Assembly: GCF_004298475.1 (NCBI RefSeq)
Contig: NZ_SCRP01000022.1
Span: 62,001-126,000 of the forward strand
DNA length: 64,000 nt
Reading direction: 5' to 3'
DNA from: Paraburkholderia sp.
GTDB taxonomy: Bacteria > Pseudomonadota > Gammaproteobacteria > Burkholderiales > Burkholderiaceae
The position numbers and the translations under genes are program-made. The notes below the pieces were generated by a model. That model saw nothing but the letters and a program-made list of their open reading frames with translations, was not told where the DNA came from and ran no database searches. Positions 24,138 to 32,601 of the stretch are shown in pieces. Each line of letters opens with the position of its first letter. The stretch's first letter is position 1.

Positions 24138-25622
24138 TCAATGTTCGTCGGCTTTTGATGCCGAAATCTTCGGGCTCGCATCAATCAGAACGATGTCCTT
24201 GCAATCGGTCAGTTTCAGCCGCTTCAGGATGTCCATCACACGTTGGAGTTCCGCGTCGGAAAAATGCATGATCACTTTGATCGACTTTTGGGAGTCGCTG
24301 GCCTTCTCGTAGATTTTGACCTGATGCTGGAGGTTTTTTTCCAAAGATGTGTTCTTGGCGAGCTTGAACTCTACGAGGTTCGAGTTTTTTTTGCCCTTCG
24401 AGATCTTGAAATCCACCGGACCACGTCCGTTGTTGACTTCTGCGTTCAGATCGAGATCTCCCGAGTTTGCGAACCACGTGAGCCGAAACATTACATGCAA
24501 GTCGACCTCCCGCTGCACCGGCTGCCCGTTTACGTAAAACAGACGCTGGCCGCCCTGGTCCTCAATGACATGTTTCAGATACATCACACGCTTCATGCTC
24601 TGCTCATACGAGGAGTCGTAGCTGTAGAACTCGGAGCCTGCCAGATGTTGATTGACCAGAGCGCGAATGTTCTCGACGAATTGCAGGTGCGTTTCCTGTA
24701 CCTTGGCGTCCGCAGATCGATGGGCTTCGGAACCGTGCTCTTCTTTCCAGCGGATGTAGTAATCCAGTAGGTCGTGGAATTGCTCGATGGTTCTCATCGC
24801 CGCGGCACGCTTTTCCTTCTCCTTCGTTCGCTTGTTGATTTGCTGGTAAAAATGTTCGCTGACCTGTGTTCGCAGAGCGTCATCTGGCAGAGATACGCAG
24901 ACGTCGTGGAAACGGTTGAGAAGGTCGGTCTGGTTGATCCACGCTTCATCGCGCGTCAGGATTTCCTTCGGTGTCAGGATCACGTAGTCTCCGTTGGCAA
25001 CCGGTAATTCGAAATAGCCGGTTTGCCAGCGCTGGGCCTCATAGTCGAAGCGAACGCGCTCGACCCGACAACGAGCTCGTTGCTCTGGCCGAACATGCTC
25101 AAGCGCAAAGGTCTGCGTGTACTCAAGCAGATAGCCCTTGATTAGATTCGTGGTGAAGTCGCTGAGGTGGTCGCGCCCGACGCCGCCGCTGAGCAGGCCC
25201 AATTTCTCCAGGTGACTTCCGTGCGAGATCGTCTCGTTGCCGAAGTCTTTGAATACCGCGGTCAAATTACGGGCGAGAGCCCGCGCGAAGTCAGGCCCTA
25301 GCCCGGTTCCAACGTTGCCGGTTTTGCTGAAGCCGAGCCAGTTTTGCTTGACTTCCTTGAATAACAGCCACTGCGAGATTGCGCCTGGTGTCAGCTCACC
25401 TGCTACCGCGCGGTCACGTAGGAAGCACAGGTATGTAATGATCCCGTCGTGCAACTCCCGATAGACCGGCTTCTGGCTATCGTACAGCAGGAATGGATCG
25501 ACGAATAATGGTAGGTCGTTGACCAGCGCGACGTTGAATGCGCCGTACTCTTCGAAGGTCTGAGGGGGCACACCGAATACGTCGGAAAAGTAGATATTCA
25601 GCCCCGTGTCTCTTCCAGCCAT
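24138..25622 (-). CDS. PD-(D/E)XK-type nuclease-like protein, defence candidate
   Basis: A 494-residue cytoplasmic protein. Near the C-terminus (about 405-435) GRGPVDFKISKG followed by NLVEFKLAKN gives the D-x(n)-E-x-K pattern of PD-(D/E)XK nucleases, on predicted beta strands, then a helix (LQHQVKIYEKA). The N-terminal 250 residues (IYFSDVFGVPPQTFEEYGAF, LFVDPFLLYDS) and a coiled region (NKRTKEKEKRAAAMRTIEQF) are unassigned. It is a single gene with its own promoter gap, typical of single-protein phage-defence cargo. An AGGGG site precedes the ATG. Defence function is inferred from fold and location. Confidence 0.62.
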   Translation of the reverse strand: MAGRDTGLNIYFSDVFGVPPQTFEEYGAFNVALVNDLPLFVDPFLLYDSQKPVYRELHDGIITYLCFLRDRAVAGELTPGAISQWLLFKEVKQNWLGFSKTGNVGTGLGPDFARALARNLTAVFKDFGNETISHGSHLEKLGLLSGGVGRDHLSDFTTNLIKGYLLEYTQTFALEHVRPEQRARCRVERVRFDYEAQRWQTGYFELPVANGDYVILTPKEILTRDEAWINQTDLLNRFHDVCVSLPDDALRTQVSEHFYQQINKRTKEKEKRAAAMRTIEQFHDLLDYYIRWKEEHGSEAHRSADAKVQETHLQFVENIRALVNQHLAGSEFYSYDSSYEQSMKRVMYLKHVIEDQGGQRLFYVNGQPVQREVDLHVMFRLTWFANSGDLDLNAEVNNGRGPVDFKISKGKKNSNLVEFKLAKNTSLEKNLQHQVKIYEKASDSQKSIKVIMHFSDAELQRVMDILKRLKLTDCKDIVLIDASPKISASKADEH

Positions 25623-26012
25623 ACGTGCCCCTTGATGTTTTGATTTGCATCATACTCGACGTTGCGTAAGGCCCTAAACGACCAGGTTGATTGGCCTTCT
25701 TCTCAAATTCACTTCGCCTCGAACCATTTCGTGTTCCGTGCCTTCGATCCTGAACCGGGAGGGAACGCTTCGCGCGATGCAACGAGGCCAGAGGCGCGTG
25801 CGCCCAAATCGGTTTTGGGCTTTGCTGCGTCGGCAGCCTACCGCTCGTGCGGTATCCACCCACGTCGGTAACGAACGGTGTTAGTGGCAAAAATATATAA
25901 CTCAGAATCACCGATCAGGATATTGCTAAAGCCTCGGAGGTACGGGAAGGTACGTGCGTCGGATGGCGGTACCTCCCGCCGCATCAATGACACCGCGACT
26001 TGGAGCCAGGCT
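25623..26012. other. Intergenic region with hairpin and promoter-like repeat
   Basis: About 390 bases between divergent genes. It holds a CCGCTCGTGCGG hairpin near 25841. It also holds a stretch from about 25878 (GTGTTAGTGGCAAAAATATA, later GATATTGCTAAAGCC) that resembles 26853-26918 upstream of another cargo gene. I take it as the promoter of the 26013 gene. Confidence 0.45.
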
Positions 26013-26489
26013 ATGACGACCAAAAAACTGATCCCTCTCGACGACATCCTGGCCTGGTTCGACAACGGCGACGTTGTGTACAACGACCGCGATTTCCTCG
26101 ACGCGATGCAAGCGCATTTCCCCAGCACGGATCCGCGCGTGATCGACGTCGTTGCCTACACTGCGAACCAGGACGGCCAGGGCACGGTCGACGGAATCTA
26201 CCGACACCTCGAAAACGGCTTCATCAACGACGCGGCCTTCCTGATCGATTTCGAACAGCATTACCCGGCGACCGACGGCGATTGCGCCGAGTGGGAAAAC
26301 ACCACGCTGATCGCGTTGCCCGACAGCGAGCATGGCTTCATCTGGGCGTTCGACTCGGACGAACGCATGTGGGATCGCATAGCGGCATACCGTCGTCAGC
26401 AGGAAGGACAACGGCTGCGCGAGGTCGCGGACGCTGTGATCGCCGAGGTCGGCGGACACGACGAGCGTCAAGCCCGCACCCGGCTGTAA
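26013..26489 (+). CDS. Hypothetical acidic protein
   Basis: A 158-residue acidic protein MTTKKLIPLDDILAWFDNGD and onward, with alternating charged and aromatic residues, no membrane segment and no cysteines beyond one. I start at ATG 26013, with GGAG 8 nt upstream, not 135 nt earlier. It opens a run of small element genes (26.0-28.2 kb). No family recognised. Confidence 0.6.
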   Translation: MTTKKLIPLDDILAWFDNGDVVYNDRDFLDAMQAHFPSTDPRVIDVVAYTANQDGQGTVDGIYRHLENGFINDAAFLIDFEQHYPATDGDCAEWENTTLIALPDSEHGFIWAFDSDERMWDRIAAYRRQQEGQRLREVADAVIAEVGGHDERQARTRL

Positions 26490-26589
26490 CGCCACCTCAC
26501 ACCATCGCGCTGGCCGTGCCCACCTTTTTCTCCAGGTGGGTTGCTCGGTACGAGGGACACGTCGTTCCTCGCTCACCGAGGAGCCCACC

Positions 26590-26823
26590 ATGGCGTACTA
26601 CAGCAGCTCGAAGGATCTTCGCAAACACATCGCCGGCCTTGTCAAAGAAGGCTGGACGTTCGAGAAGGGCGGCAAGCACGGCAAGCTTATAGCGCCGAAC
26701 GGTAGAAAGATGGCGGTGCCCGTATCGCCGAGCAGCGCGAGCACGCTGGTCAATCAGGTGCATCAGGCTCGACGCATCGCCGCCATGCCGGCGGGCCCAC
26801 AGCGCAAGCGGAAGGCATGTTGA
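26590..26823 (+). CDS. HicA-like small protein
   Basis: A 77-residue basic protein: RKHIAGLVKEGWTFEKGGKHGKL-IAPNGRKMAVPVSPS. A short helix, then GWxxxxGGKHxKxxxPNGxxxxVP, is the HicA/YcfA dsRBD-like fold. The His of GKHGK is the catalytic histidine of HicA mRNA interferases. No HicB antitoxin is next to it, so it is either an orphan or a regulator of the same fold. A GAGGAG site precedes the ATG. Confidence 0.6.
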   Translation: MAYYSSSKDLRKHIAGLVKEGWTFEKGGKHGKLIAPNGRKMAVPVSPSSASTLVNQVHQARRIAAMPAGPQRKRKAC

Positions 26824-26987
26824 TGCGATTTTGATCGTCATCGTAACGCCGCGTGTTATTGGCAAAAAGTTTTTTATTCGGATTGCTTGATTTCATATTG
26901 CCAAGCCGAGAACGGTACGAGAGAGTCAAACCATAGGCCACACCCATCTCCAGGCCGCACCGCCCAACCACCCACCGAGGACCGACC
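26824..26987. promoter_or_regulatory. Promoter region resembling that at 25878
   Basis: GTGTTATTGGCAAAAAGTTT, then CATATTGCCAAGCC, aligns with GTGTTAGTGGCAAAAATATA and GATATTGCTAAAGCC at 25878-25936 at nearly the same spacing. The shared TTGGCA-like and ATATTGC-like blocks could be promoter elements used by several cargo genes of the element. Confidence 0.45.
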
Positions 26988-27350
26988 ATGACCAACCTTC
27001 AGACCCGCGACATTCGCGACACTGTGTTGAACAGCGTGCACCTGCACTTCATCGATGAGCGCGCGGTGGATCTCGATCCGTTCGACCGCACGTATTACCT
27101 GAATCTGCTGTTGCAGATCGACGGCGTAGAGTTCGGCGTCTCGTACGTCCGCCGCTTCGACGGAGCGGTCGTGCCGGCGCACGCCCGACCGGGCCACGAC
27201 GAAGCCGGCCTGGCCGGCGCACGGCAAGCGCTCATCGACGCGTATAGCGACGACGGCGAGCGCTTCGCTTACGACCTGGAGCGTCGGTGCTTGCACGTCG
27301 CTCAAGCCGCTGCCGCTGCGCACGACGCGACGTGGGCCGAGGCCGCGTAA
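26988..27350 (+). CDS. Hypothetical protein
   Basis: A 120-residue protein MTNLQTRDIRDTVLNSVHLH and onward, mixed alpha/beta in character, with no membrane segment. A GAGG site lies 7 nt before the ATG. Probably co-transcribed with the HTH protein that follows. No family recognised. Confidence 0.58.
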   Translation: MTNLQTRDIRDTVLNSVHLHFIDERAVDLDPFDRTYYLNLLLQIDGVEFGVSYVRRFDGAVVPAHARPGHDEAGLAGARQALIDAYSDDGERFAYDLERRCLHVAQAAAAAHDATWAEAA

Positions 27351-27431
27351 CGATCGCCGCCGCTTTCTTGCTCTACCGTGCCCGCCTGACGGCGGGCTTG
27401 CCCGTACAGAAATCTGGCATCGGAGAGCGCG

Positions 27432-28247
27432 ATGGAAAAGACCTATTCACTCACCCTGGCCCAGGCCGCGCGCCGGCTGGGTGTCTCTTACCCAACCGCT
27501 CGGCAGTGGGCGGTGCGCGGCGACCTGCCGTGCCACGTTGAGCAACACGAGGGTTTTTGCGTCCGAACGTTCAACGAGGCGGACCTCGACGCCTTCGCCG
27601 CACGGCGCGCGGCCGAGCGGACCATCGGTGCCGACGAACTGACGGCCGCCCAGGCCGCGCACATCATCGGGCAGCGATGGCCCGGCGCGGCCAGCCAGCA
27701 ACTGAAGACCGTCGGCGTTCCGTTCCGCAAGATTGGCGCGCGCCTCGTGTTTCCGCGCGAAGCGGTCGAAGCCTATGCTGCCGCGCACCCGCACGCAGGC
27801 TGGTTCTCCATCAGCGATGTCATCCGGCGATTCCGCGTGCCCCGGGCGACGGTCGAGCGGTGGGCGGATGAAAGGTGCTTGCCGTGCGAGCGGGATCACC
27901 GCGGGCGCCGACGGTTCCGGCCCGAGGCCGTTGCTGCGTTCCGGGGGCCAGCCCGATCGTCACGAGATCACGATGCCGCCAGGGGCGAGCGAAAGGCGCG
28001 GCAGGAAGCGGCGCGGCAAGCACGCCTCAATGCACCGGAACTCGGCGCGAGCGACGCCGCGCGTTTCTTGGGTTACGCGAGTCCGATCTCGGTCTGGCGG
28101 CTGGCGAGCACTGGAAAGCTGCCGTTCATTCTGGATGATCGCGGGCACCGACGATTTGCGCGAGCAGCGTTGGAGCAGTTCAAGGAGAAAAACGGGAGGC
28201 CGAGGCGAGGGCGGCCGTATGCGGCACTAGATAGTGGGGAGCAGTAA
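27432..28247 (+). CDS. Protein with four tandem excisionase/MerR-type helix-turn-helix modules
   Basis: A 271-residue protein made of four repeats of the same small winged helix: LTLAQAARRLGVSYPTARQW, LTAAQAAHIIGQRWPG, FSISDVIRRFRVPRATVERW and LGASDAARFLGYASPISVWR. Each is followed by a strand pair (FCVRTFNEADLDAF; LVFPREAVEAY; RRRFRPEAVAAF; HRRFARAALEQF). Single copies of this module are excisionases or MerR readers. Four in a row predict binding to an extended, periodic DNA site. A regulator or architectural protein of the element is likely. Confidence 0.7.
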   Translation: MEKTYSLTLAQAARRLGVSYPTARQWAVRGDLPCHVEQHEGFCVRTFNEADLDAFAARRAAERTIGADELTAAQAAHIIGQRWPGAASQQLKTVGVPFRKIGARLVFPREAVEAYAAAHPHAGWFSISDVIRRFRVPRATVERWADERCLPCERDHRGRRRFRPEAVAAFRGPARSSRDHDAARGERKARQEAARQARLNAPELGASDAARFLGYASPISVWRLASTGKLPFILDDRGHRRFARAALEQFKEKNGRPRRGRPYAALDSGEQ

Positions 28248-28293
28248 CAGATAGGGGCGGCCTACACGGTGGTGGCCGCCGATGCACCGGTCG

Positions 28294-28686
28294 TCACGCT
28301 CGATCGCGAGAGCGGCGCTTTGCCGCCTTTGACGGTGCCGCATGGTCGGCAATCGCGACCGCGTCGTCGATCATCCGTTCCAGGGCTTCCTGTTGCGCCG
28401 GATTCAGCCGGGAGATTTTCTGGCAGATACGGATGGCCCGGTCCATGGGTGCCGTTCCGGTTTCCGTGAACAGATCGGCGAGCCTGCAATCGAGCAGCTC
28501 CGCGATCTGCGCCAGCCGATCGAGTCCTGGCATGACCGCTCCGCGCTCGATGTTCGAAAGCGTCGCCTGGGTGATGTCGGCCTGTTCCGAGAGTTTCTCC
28601 TGCGTCATGCCAAGCGCCTTCCGTCGAGCCGCGATGGCCCTTCCGATTGCTACTACAAACTCACGACGTTCATCAAGGTCACTCAC
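28294..28686 (-). CDS. XRE family transcriptional regulator
   Basis: A 130-residue protein. A Cro/CI-type HTH at 12-68 (IAARRKALGMTQEKLSEQAD, TQATLSNIERGAVMPGLDRL) and a helical C-terminal dimerisation part. GTG start with GAGGAAGG upstream. It is divergent from a lipoprotein gene. The AT-rich gap contains two AACGT(T)TATAA direct repeats (28759, 28780) that are likely its operator. Confidence 0.85.
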   Translation of the reverse strand: MSDLDERREFVVAIGRAIAARRKALGMTQEKLSEQADITQATLSNIERGAVMPGLDRLAQIAELLDCRLADLFTETGTAPMDRAIRICQKISRLNPAQQEALERMIDDAVAIADHAAPSKAAKRRSRDRA

Positions 28687-28758
28687 TGCCGATGCCTTCC
28701 TCGAAATGCGGGGGGAAAGCGGAGTGTCCGTTGTCGCCGACCATTGCAGAAGTCGACA

Positions 28759-28789
28759 ACGTTTATAATATTTTCAATAACGTATAAAT
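28759..28789. promoter_or_regulatory. Operator candidate between XRE regulator and lipoprotein gene
   Basis: AACGTTTATAA (28759-28769) and AACGTATAAA (28780-28789) are direct repeats 21 bp apart, two helical turns, in a markedly AT-rich gap. TTATAAT could serve as a -10 box. Binding by the XRE protein is inferred. Confidence 0.45.
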
Positions 28790-28830
28790 GCGATATTGTA
28801 CGAAAACTTTTTCAACGGGGGCCGGTGGCG

Positions 28831-30042
28831 ATGAATGCGCAGTGCACGAGCAAGTTCGGGAAAAGCGTTGCAGTGATCGGGGCGACTGCGGTGTTGGCGG
28901 GGAGCCTGGCCGCCTGCGGCGGCGGAGGCGGGGGCGATGGCGGTTCGTCCGGCACCGGCACGGGCGGCGGAACCACTACCACATCCAACGGCGCCGCCCT
29001 GCTGGCGTCTTACACCGTTCCGGCCGACATCGCGGCGGCGGTGGTCACGAATTATTCCGGCCCGGCGTTCAACGTGGGCAACAGCGGCATGCAGTCGGCG
29101 TGCTCCGGCACGGTCAGTTCGACGGTGGTCGACGCACCGGACGTGGTGGTCTTCTCGACCAACGGTGCCAGCCTTAAGGCCCAGGAGGTCGCCGCCGCCC
29201 TGTTCGAGCAGGCGGTGCCGCAGATTCGCACCGCGCTGGGCCTGTCCGCGTCGGGCGTGGCGTTCGACGGCACCAACAAGGTACAGCTGTGCGTCGACAC
29301 GGCCCTCGGTCAAAGCGTCGGTGAGTCCGGCAGCAGCGTGACGGGCCAGACGGCGCAAGGGCTGCCCGGCGTGGTGATGCAAGTCATGTCGGCGGACAGC
29401 GCGAATTTCGACGCACGCTACGAGGGTGCCACGTCGTACACCGACGGCACGGTGGGCTTGCGCTATTTCGACCTCTTCCGGCACGAGGGAACGCATGCCG
29501 CGTTGTACAGCCTCGCGGAACCGTTCGGCGGCATGGAATCCTGGTTCCAGGAGGGCATGGCCACGACCGTTGCACAACTGCCGATGGGCAGCAAGACGAG
29601 CATTCTGGCCGCGGTCCAGGCGTCTGACCTCATCACCGCGAACGGCACGGGCGGTGATATGGGTACGACGTACCCGGCGTTCGAGGCGACGATTTCTTAC
29701 TTGACCAGCACCGCACCCGGTGGCCTCGGCTTTGGCCTGACGAACATCAAAAACTTCGTCGCCGCGTACAAGGCCAGTGCGACGGCTGCGTGCGTACAGT
29801 CGATCCCGAACGGCATGATTCCGACCGCAAACCAAACGAACGGGATGCCGACGGGCGAGTACAACCTGTGCGCGCCATCCGTGCCGGGGATGATCGACTC
29901 GCGCCTCGAAACGGCATTCGACCAGGCGTTTAACACGACGTTCAAGGACAGCAACGGCACGGCCCTGATGTTGCACACGGCCGATTCACCGAACGCCTTG
30001 GAGCCCACGTTGTACCAGAGGCTCGCCGGCTTCCTACTCTGA
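28831..30042 (+). CDS. Lipoprotein with HExxH metallopeptidase-like motif
   Basis: A 403-residue lipoprotein. Signal peptide with lipobox LAAC, then a Gly/Ser/Thr linker (residues 30-50). The motif RHEGTHA, about residue 215, is a HExxH zinc site, and WFQEGMATTV 20-25 residues later supplies the glutamate of gluzincin-type (Glu-zincin) enzymes. The rest is Ala/Thr-rich with four cysteines. Probable surface or periplasmic peptidase. It could remodel the envelope for transfer or act on host surface proteins, but nothing shows which. Confidence 0.68.
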   Translation: MNAQCTSKFGKSVAVIGATAVLAGSLAACGGGGGGDGGSSGTGTGGGTTTTSNGAALLASYTVPADIAAAVVTNYSGPAFNVGNSGMQSACSGTVSSTVVDAPDVVVFSTNGASLKAQEVAAALFEQAVPQIRTALGLSASGVAFDGTNKVQLCVDTALGQSVGESGSSVTGQTAQGLPGVVMQVMSADSANFDARYEGATSYTDGTVGLRYFDLFRHEGTHAALYSLAEPFGGMESWFQEGMATTVAQLPMGSKTSILAAVQASDLITANGTGGDMGTTYPAFEATISYLTSTAPGGLGFGLTNIKNFVAAYKASATAACVQSIPNGMIPTANQTNGMPTGEYNLCAPSVPGMIDSRLETAFDQAFNTTFKDSNGTALMLHTADSPNALEPTLYQRLAGFLL

Positions 30043-30113
30043 CCTTCTGTCCGTTCTTTCAACAACACCTTCGGGGCGTTACGTTGCTCAACAACAACGA
30101 TACGGGGAAAACA

Positions 30114-30854
30114 ATGAAGCAGCACGTTCTGCCCGCCGCAATCGCGGCGGCTTTTTGCGGCCTGTTGGGCGGCTGCGCGAACGGTGGTCCTGACATCAAC
30201 GGGTTTGTCCAAAAGGCCAATAGCGCCGTCGAAAGCGCGATTGGCAGCGTGACCGGCGGATCGGGCGCCGGAGCTACCGCCGCTTCGGGGCCGGTCTACA
30301 CGCCGATCTCGGGCGGCAGTTCGTTGTCAGGCCTGTTCGCTGGGCAGAATCAGCAGAGGGCGAACTACGGCCAGATCCCATACCCGCGCGTCGCCCTGGA
30401 TTACCTGACGTACGGCGCGAATCTACCCTGCTGGAAAATCCGCGCGACCATCTGGTCGAGCCCGAAGCGCTCGCACGATGAGGTCTTTCAGATCTGCGAC
30501 GCGCCGATCGTCGTGAAAGACGCGGTCGGTCAAGCCGGCACGCTCAACACCCAGGCGATCGTCGATAAGCTCGACCAAACCCGCGCACCGCTGAACGTCG
30601 TGAACACGGGCGAGCAGCGCACGCGCGGCCCGTTGCCGCCGCTTCGCGCCATGAGCGTTCCCCTGGCATCGACCGGCCCGATGTTCCAGGCCAATCCGCT
30701 TCAGGTTCGCCTGGACGCCATCAATGCTCGCATTGCGTACATCGCCGGCTACGTGCCGCTCGGAGACAGCTCGCTGATGAGCGTCGTGAGCAGTGCGTTC
30801 TACGACTACCGGATCTGGATCTGGAAGTTTGAAGAGGGCGGGCAGCAGTCCTGA
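30114..30854 (+). CDS. Hypothetical lipoprotein
   Basis: A 246-residue protein with a lipoprotein signal (lipobox LLGGC), a low-complexity Ala/Gly/Ser segment, then a conserved-looking domain (YGQIPYPRVALDYLTYGANL, ATIWSSPKRSHDEVF, and C-terminal YDYRIWIWKFEEG). An ACGGGGA site precedes the ATG at 30114. It follows the peptidase-like lipoprotein by 71 nt, and the two may work together in the outer membrane. Family unknown. Confidence 0.6.
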   Translation: MKQHVLPAAIAAAFCGLLGGCANGGPDINGFVQKANSAVESAIGSVTGGSGAGATAASGPVYTPISGGSSLSGLFAGQNQQRANYGQIPYPRVALDYLTYGANLPCWKIRATIWSSPKRSHDEVFQICDAPIVVKDAVGQAGTLNTQAIVDKLDQTRAPLNVVNTGEQRTRGPLPPLRAMSVPLASTGPMFQANPLQVRLDAINARIAYIAGYVPLGDSSLMSVVSSAFYDYRIWIWKFEEGGQQS

Positions 30855-30901
30855 TCGGCGTCGCGACGCTCACAACATCAACTGATATAAGCGAGGAAAT
30901 C

Positions 30902-31204
30902 ATGTCGTTCAACCCGACGCATCGCCACTCCTGCGGATTCGGTCGTTTCCGGCTCGAACTGGATCCGAGTAGCCAACAACTGCTGGTTAAGACCGGCTGG
31001 TTCAGTACGCCGCAGATCATCGGTTTCGAGCAGGTCCGAACCGTTGAGGTGTCGACGTCGAACAACATACGCAAGCCCTACGTGCAGATCAACACGACCG
31101 ACCTGGACCGTCCGCAACACCGCGTCTCGTTCCACACAGGTCGCGGCGCTGAGCAATGGTACAACCGCTTGGGCGCCGCGATGAACATGCAGGGCTTCCG
31201 CTGA
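30902..31204 (+). CDS. PH-domain-like small protein
   Basis: A 100-residue protein with strand-rich sequence (GRFRLELDPSSQQLLVKTGW, TPQIIGFEQVRTVEVSTSN) and a C-terminal helix (AEQWYNRLGAAMNM), the order of a bacterial PH-like fold. GAGGAA lies before the ATG. No partner known. Recognition is by secondary-structure pattern only. Confidence 0.55.
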   Translation: MSFNPTHRHSCGFGRFRLELDPSSQQLLVKTGWFSTPQIIGFEQVRTVEVSTSNNIRKPYVQINTTDLDRPQHRVSFHTGRGAEQWYNRLGAAMNMQGFR

Positions 31205-31528
31205 GCGTGTGGGTAAGCGTCGCAGTTCTGGCGGAAAGGAAACGGGCGGCTTTCGCCGCCTTGAGCACTCTGCCTTCGGCCCGTCACCGTGAGCATTCGG
31301 TTTGGCCTGCACCGTGCCTCGTTCGTCCAGTGCCCAGCAACGATCGCGAGCGATGGGCCGAAGGCGGAATGCGGGCCTCCGGCCCGGGGCTTTTACGCGG
31401 GCGTCGTCGTCGATCCACACCGGCCACGGCAAAGGGAAGACATGGTCCGCGCTCGACGGAGATAGCCCGTTTGTCGGCGCGACGAACGTTGCCGTTGTGG
31501 CGAGGCGGAGGACGGGCTACCACGGTCC

Positions 31529-31774
31529 ATGCTCATACGGTACGCGTCGACCATGTCTCGCTCACACCCATCGAAACCATCGCTCGCCTCGGCGATGCCG
31601 TCGATCACAGCGACCGAGTTCGCCGCCTGGTTAATCGCCCCGAAGGCGATCGGGCCGTGTCCTTGGTCCATCGGGCATGCGGATCCATCGGTGCCGCAGC
31701 CCCATTCGAGCGCGCATGACATCGACGAGGCCGTGGCCGACATCGAGGCGATCATGAACGAGATCGACCTGTAA
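31529..31774 (+). CDS. Doubtful small ORF
   Basis: An 81-residue ORF whose last 20 residues (DIDEAVADIEAIMNEIDL) look like a genuine acidic helix, while the first half is Ser/Pro-rich and could be chance. No ribosome site is seen. It may be the 3' remnant of a longer gene. Confidence 0.2.
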   Translation: MLIRYASTMSRSHPSKPSLASAMPSITATEFAAWLIAPKAIGPCPWSIGHADPSVPQPHSSAHDIDEAVADIEAIMNEIDL

Positions 31775-31776
31775 TA

Positions 31777-31800
31777 GGTAGACTGTTCATCAAAAAAATA
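31777..31800 (+). promoter_or_regulatory. Variant TAGAC-type site
   Basis: GGTAGACTGTTCATCAAAAA, then AATA. It closely matches 57941-57960 (GGTAGACCGTTTATCAAAAA) and shares the TAGAC core of the transfer-regulon motif. It lies 100 nt upstream of ATG 31879, the usual distance for that motif. Confidence 0.45.
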
Positions 31801-31878
31801 CTGAGTAAAAGTATTGCGTTACCAGATGTACCTGGTACCGTACAGAGAGGTATTCAAGTGCGTAAAACGGAGGACGTC

Positions 31879-32079
31879 ATGACTTTTCGTAGCAAGATCG
31901 TTGACGAACTTCGGGGCTTTCGCGCCGCATGGCAGGACTGCCGGCCGCTGGCGATCGCGGGCTTGACGCTTGCCAGTGCGCTCCGTGCCGGGCTTGCCGA
32001 CACGTTCGCCCTGGGCCTGGCTTTCGTGGTGTTCGCCGCGCTGGCCTGGGGCTGCGAGGTGTCCGATGACCAAGCTTGA
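31879..32079 (+). CDS. Small membrane protein
   Basis: A 66-residue protein MTFRSKIVDELRGFRAAWQD, then one or two hydrophobic helices (LAIAGLTLASALRAGLADTF, LGLAFVVFAALAWG). I use the ATG at 31879 with a perfect GGAGG site 7 nt upstream, not the GTG at 31858. Function unknown. Confidence 0.55.
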   Translation: MTFRSKIVDELRGFRAAWQDCRPLAIAGLTLASALRAGLADTFALGLAFVVFAALAWGCEVSDDQA

Positions 32080-32280
32080 GCAACACGACGTTCGACGTGA
32101 ATCGGTGGAGCAGGGCCGACGTGCTCTTCCGCTCGACCGCGGAACGTCGATGACCGCCTCGGGCCACGTTAGCCGCCCCGTCCCGCACGCTGGTCGACCC
32201 TTTCAGGGCGGCGCACGGAGCCGATCGGCGGCTGATTGAGGCCCAACGTTCATCGCCCGCGGGGCGCATAGGAGCACACG

Positions 32281-32568
32281 ATGCATCACCTGACCACCTT
32301 CCAACTGCTGCTCGTCGCACTGGCCTGGGCCATCGGGCTCCACTTCGCTCGCGCCGGTCGCGCAGCCGTGAAAAATGCCTGGCGCCTGGAGCACGCCGGT
32401 GCGGTAGGCACGGACTTCGACGCGATCTGGGATCACGATCGCGCTGTGAAGCGGGCCGGCACGCAAGCGGTGCTGAAGCTCGTCGTCGGCTGGACGACGC
32501 TGGTCATGATCGGCGGCTTCACATTCGTCGTGGCCGTCGACGCGTTCTTCGCCACGTTCGGTCACTGA
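32281..32568 (+). CDS. Small membrane protein
   Basis: A 95-residue protein with an N-terminal helix (FQLLLVALAWAIGLHFA), a charged middle (DFDAIWDHDRAVKRAG) and a C-terminal helix (LVVGWTTLVMIGGFTFVVAV). AGGAG lies 6 nt before the ATG. It lies 33 nt before the LytTR protein gene and is probably co-transcribed. Family unknown. Confidence 0.6.
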   Translation: MHHLTTFQLLLVALAWAIGLHFARAGRAAVKNAWRLEHAGAVGTDFDAIWDHDRAVKRAGTQAVLKLVVGWTTLVMIGGFTFVVAVDAFFATFGH

Positions 32569-32601
32569 CCAACGTCACGGCCCGTTTTTTCGGAGATCGC
32601 C

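Larger units (their letters stand above)
31205..31878. other. Mostly non-coding region with hairpins and a regulon-like site
   Basis: It contains a GGCGGC-TTTC-GCCGCC stem at 31248-31263, probably a terminator for the preceding genes; a low-confidence ORF at 31529-31774; and the site GGTAGACTGTTCATC at 31777-31791, 100 nt before the ATG at 31879. Confidence 0.4.

Noticed and set aside
28248..28293. GGCGGCCTACAC near 28257 as another copy of the regulon motif
   Set aside because: It has GGCC instead of GGTC, lies between convergent gene ends, and lacks the second box.
31393..31755. Leftward 120-codon ORF opposite the doubtful 81-residue ORF
   Set aside because: Cys/Ser/Arg-rich, no motif, no ribosome site.
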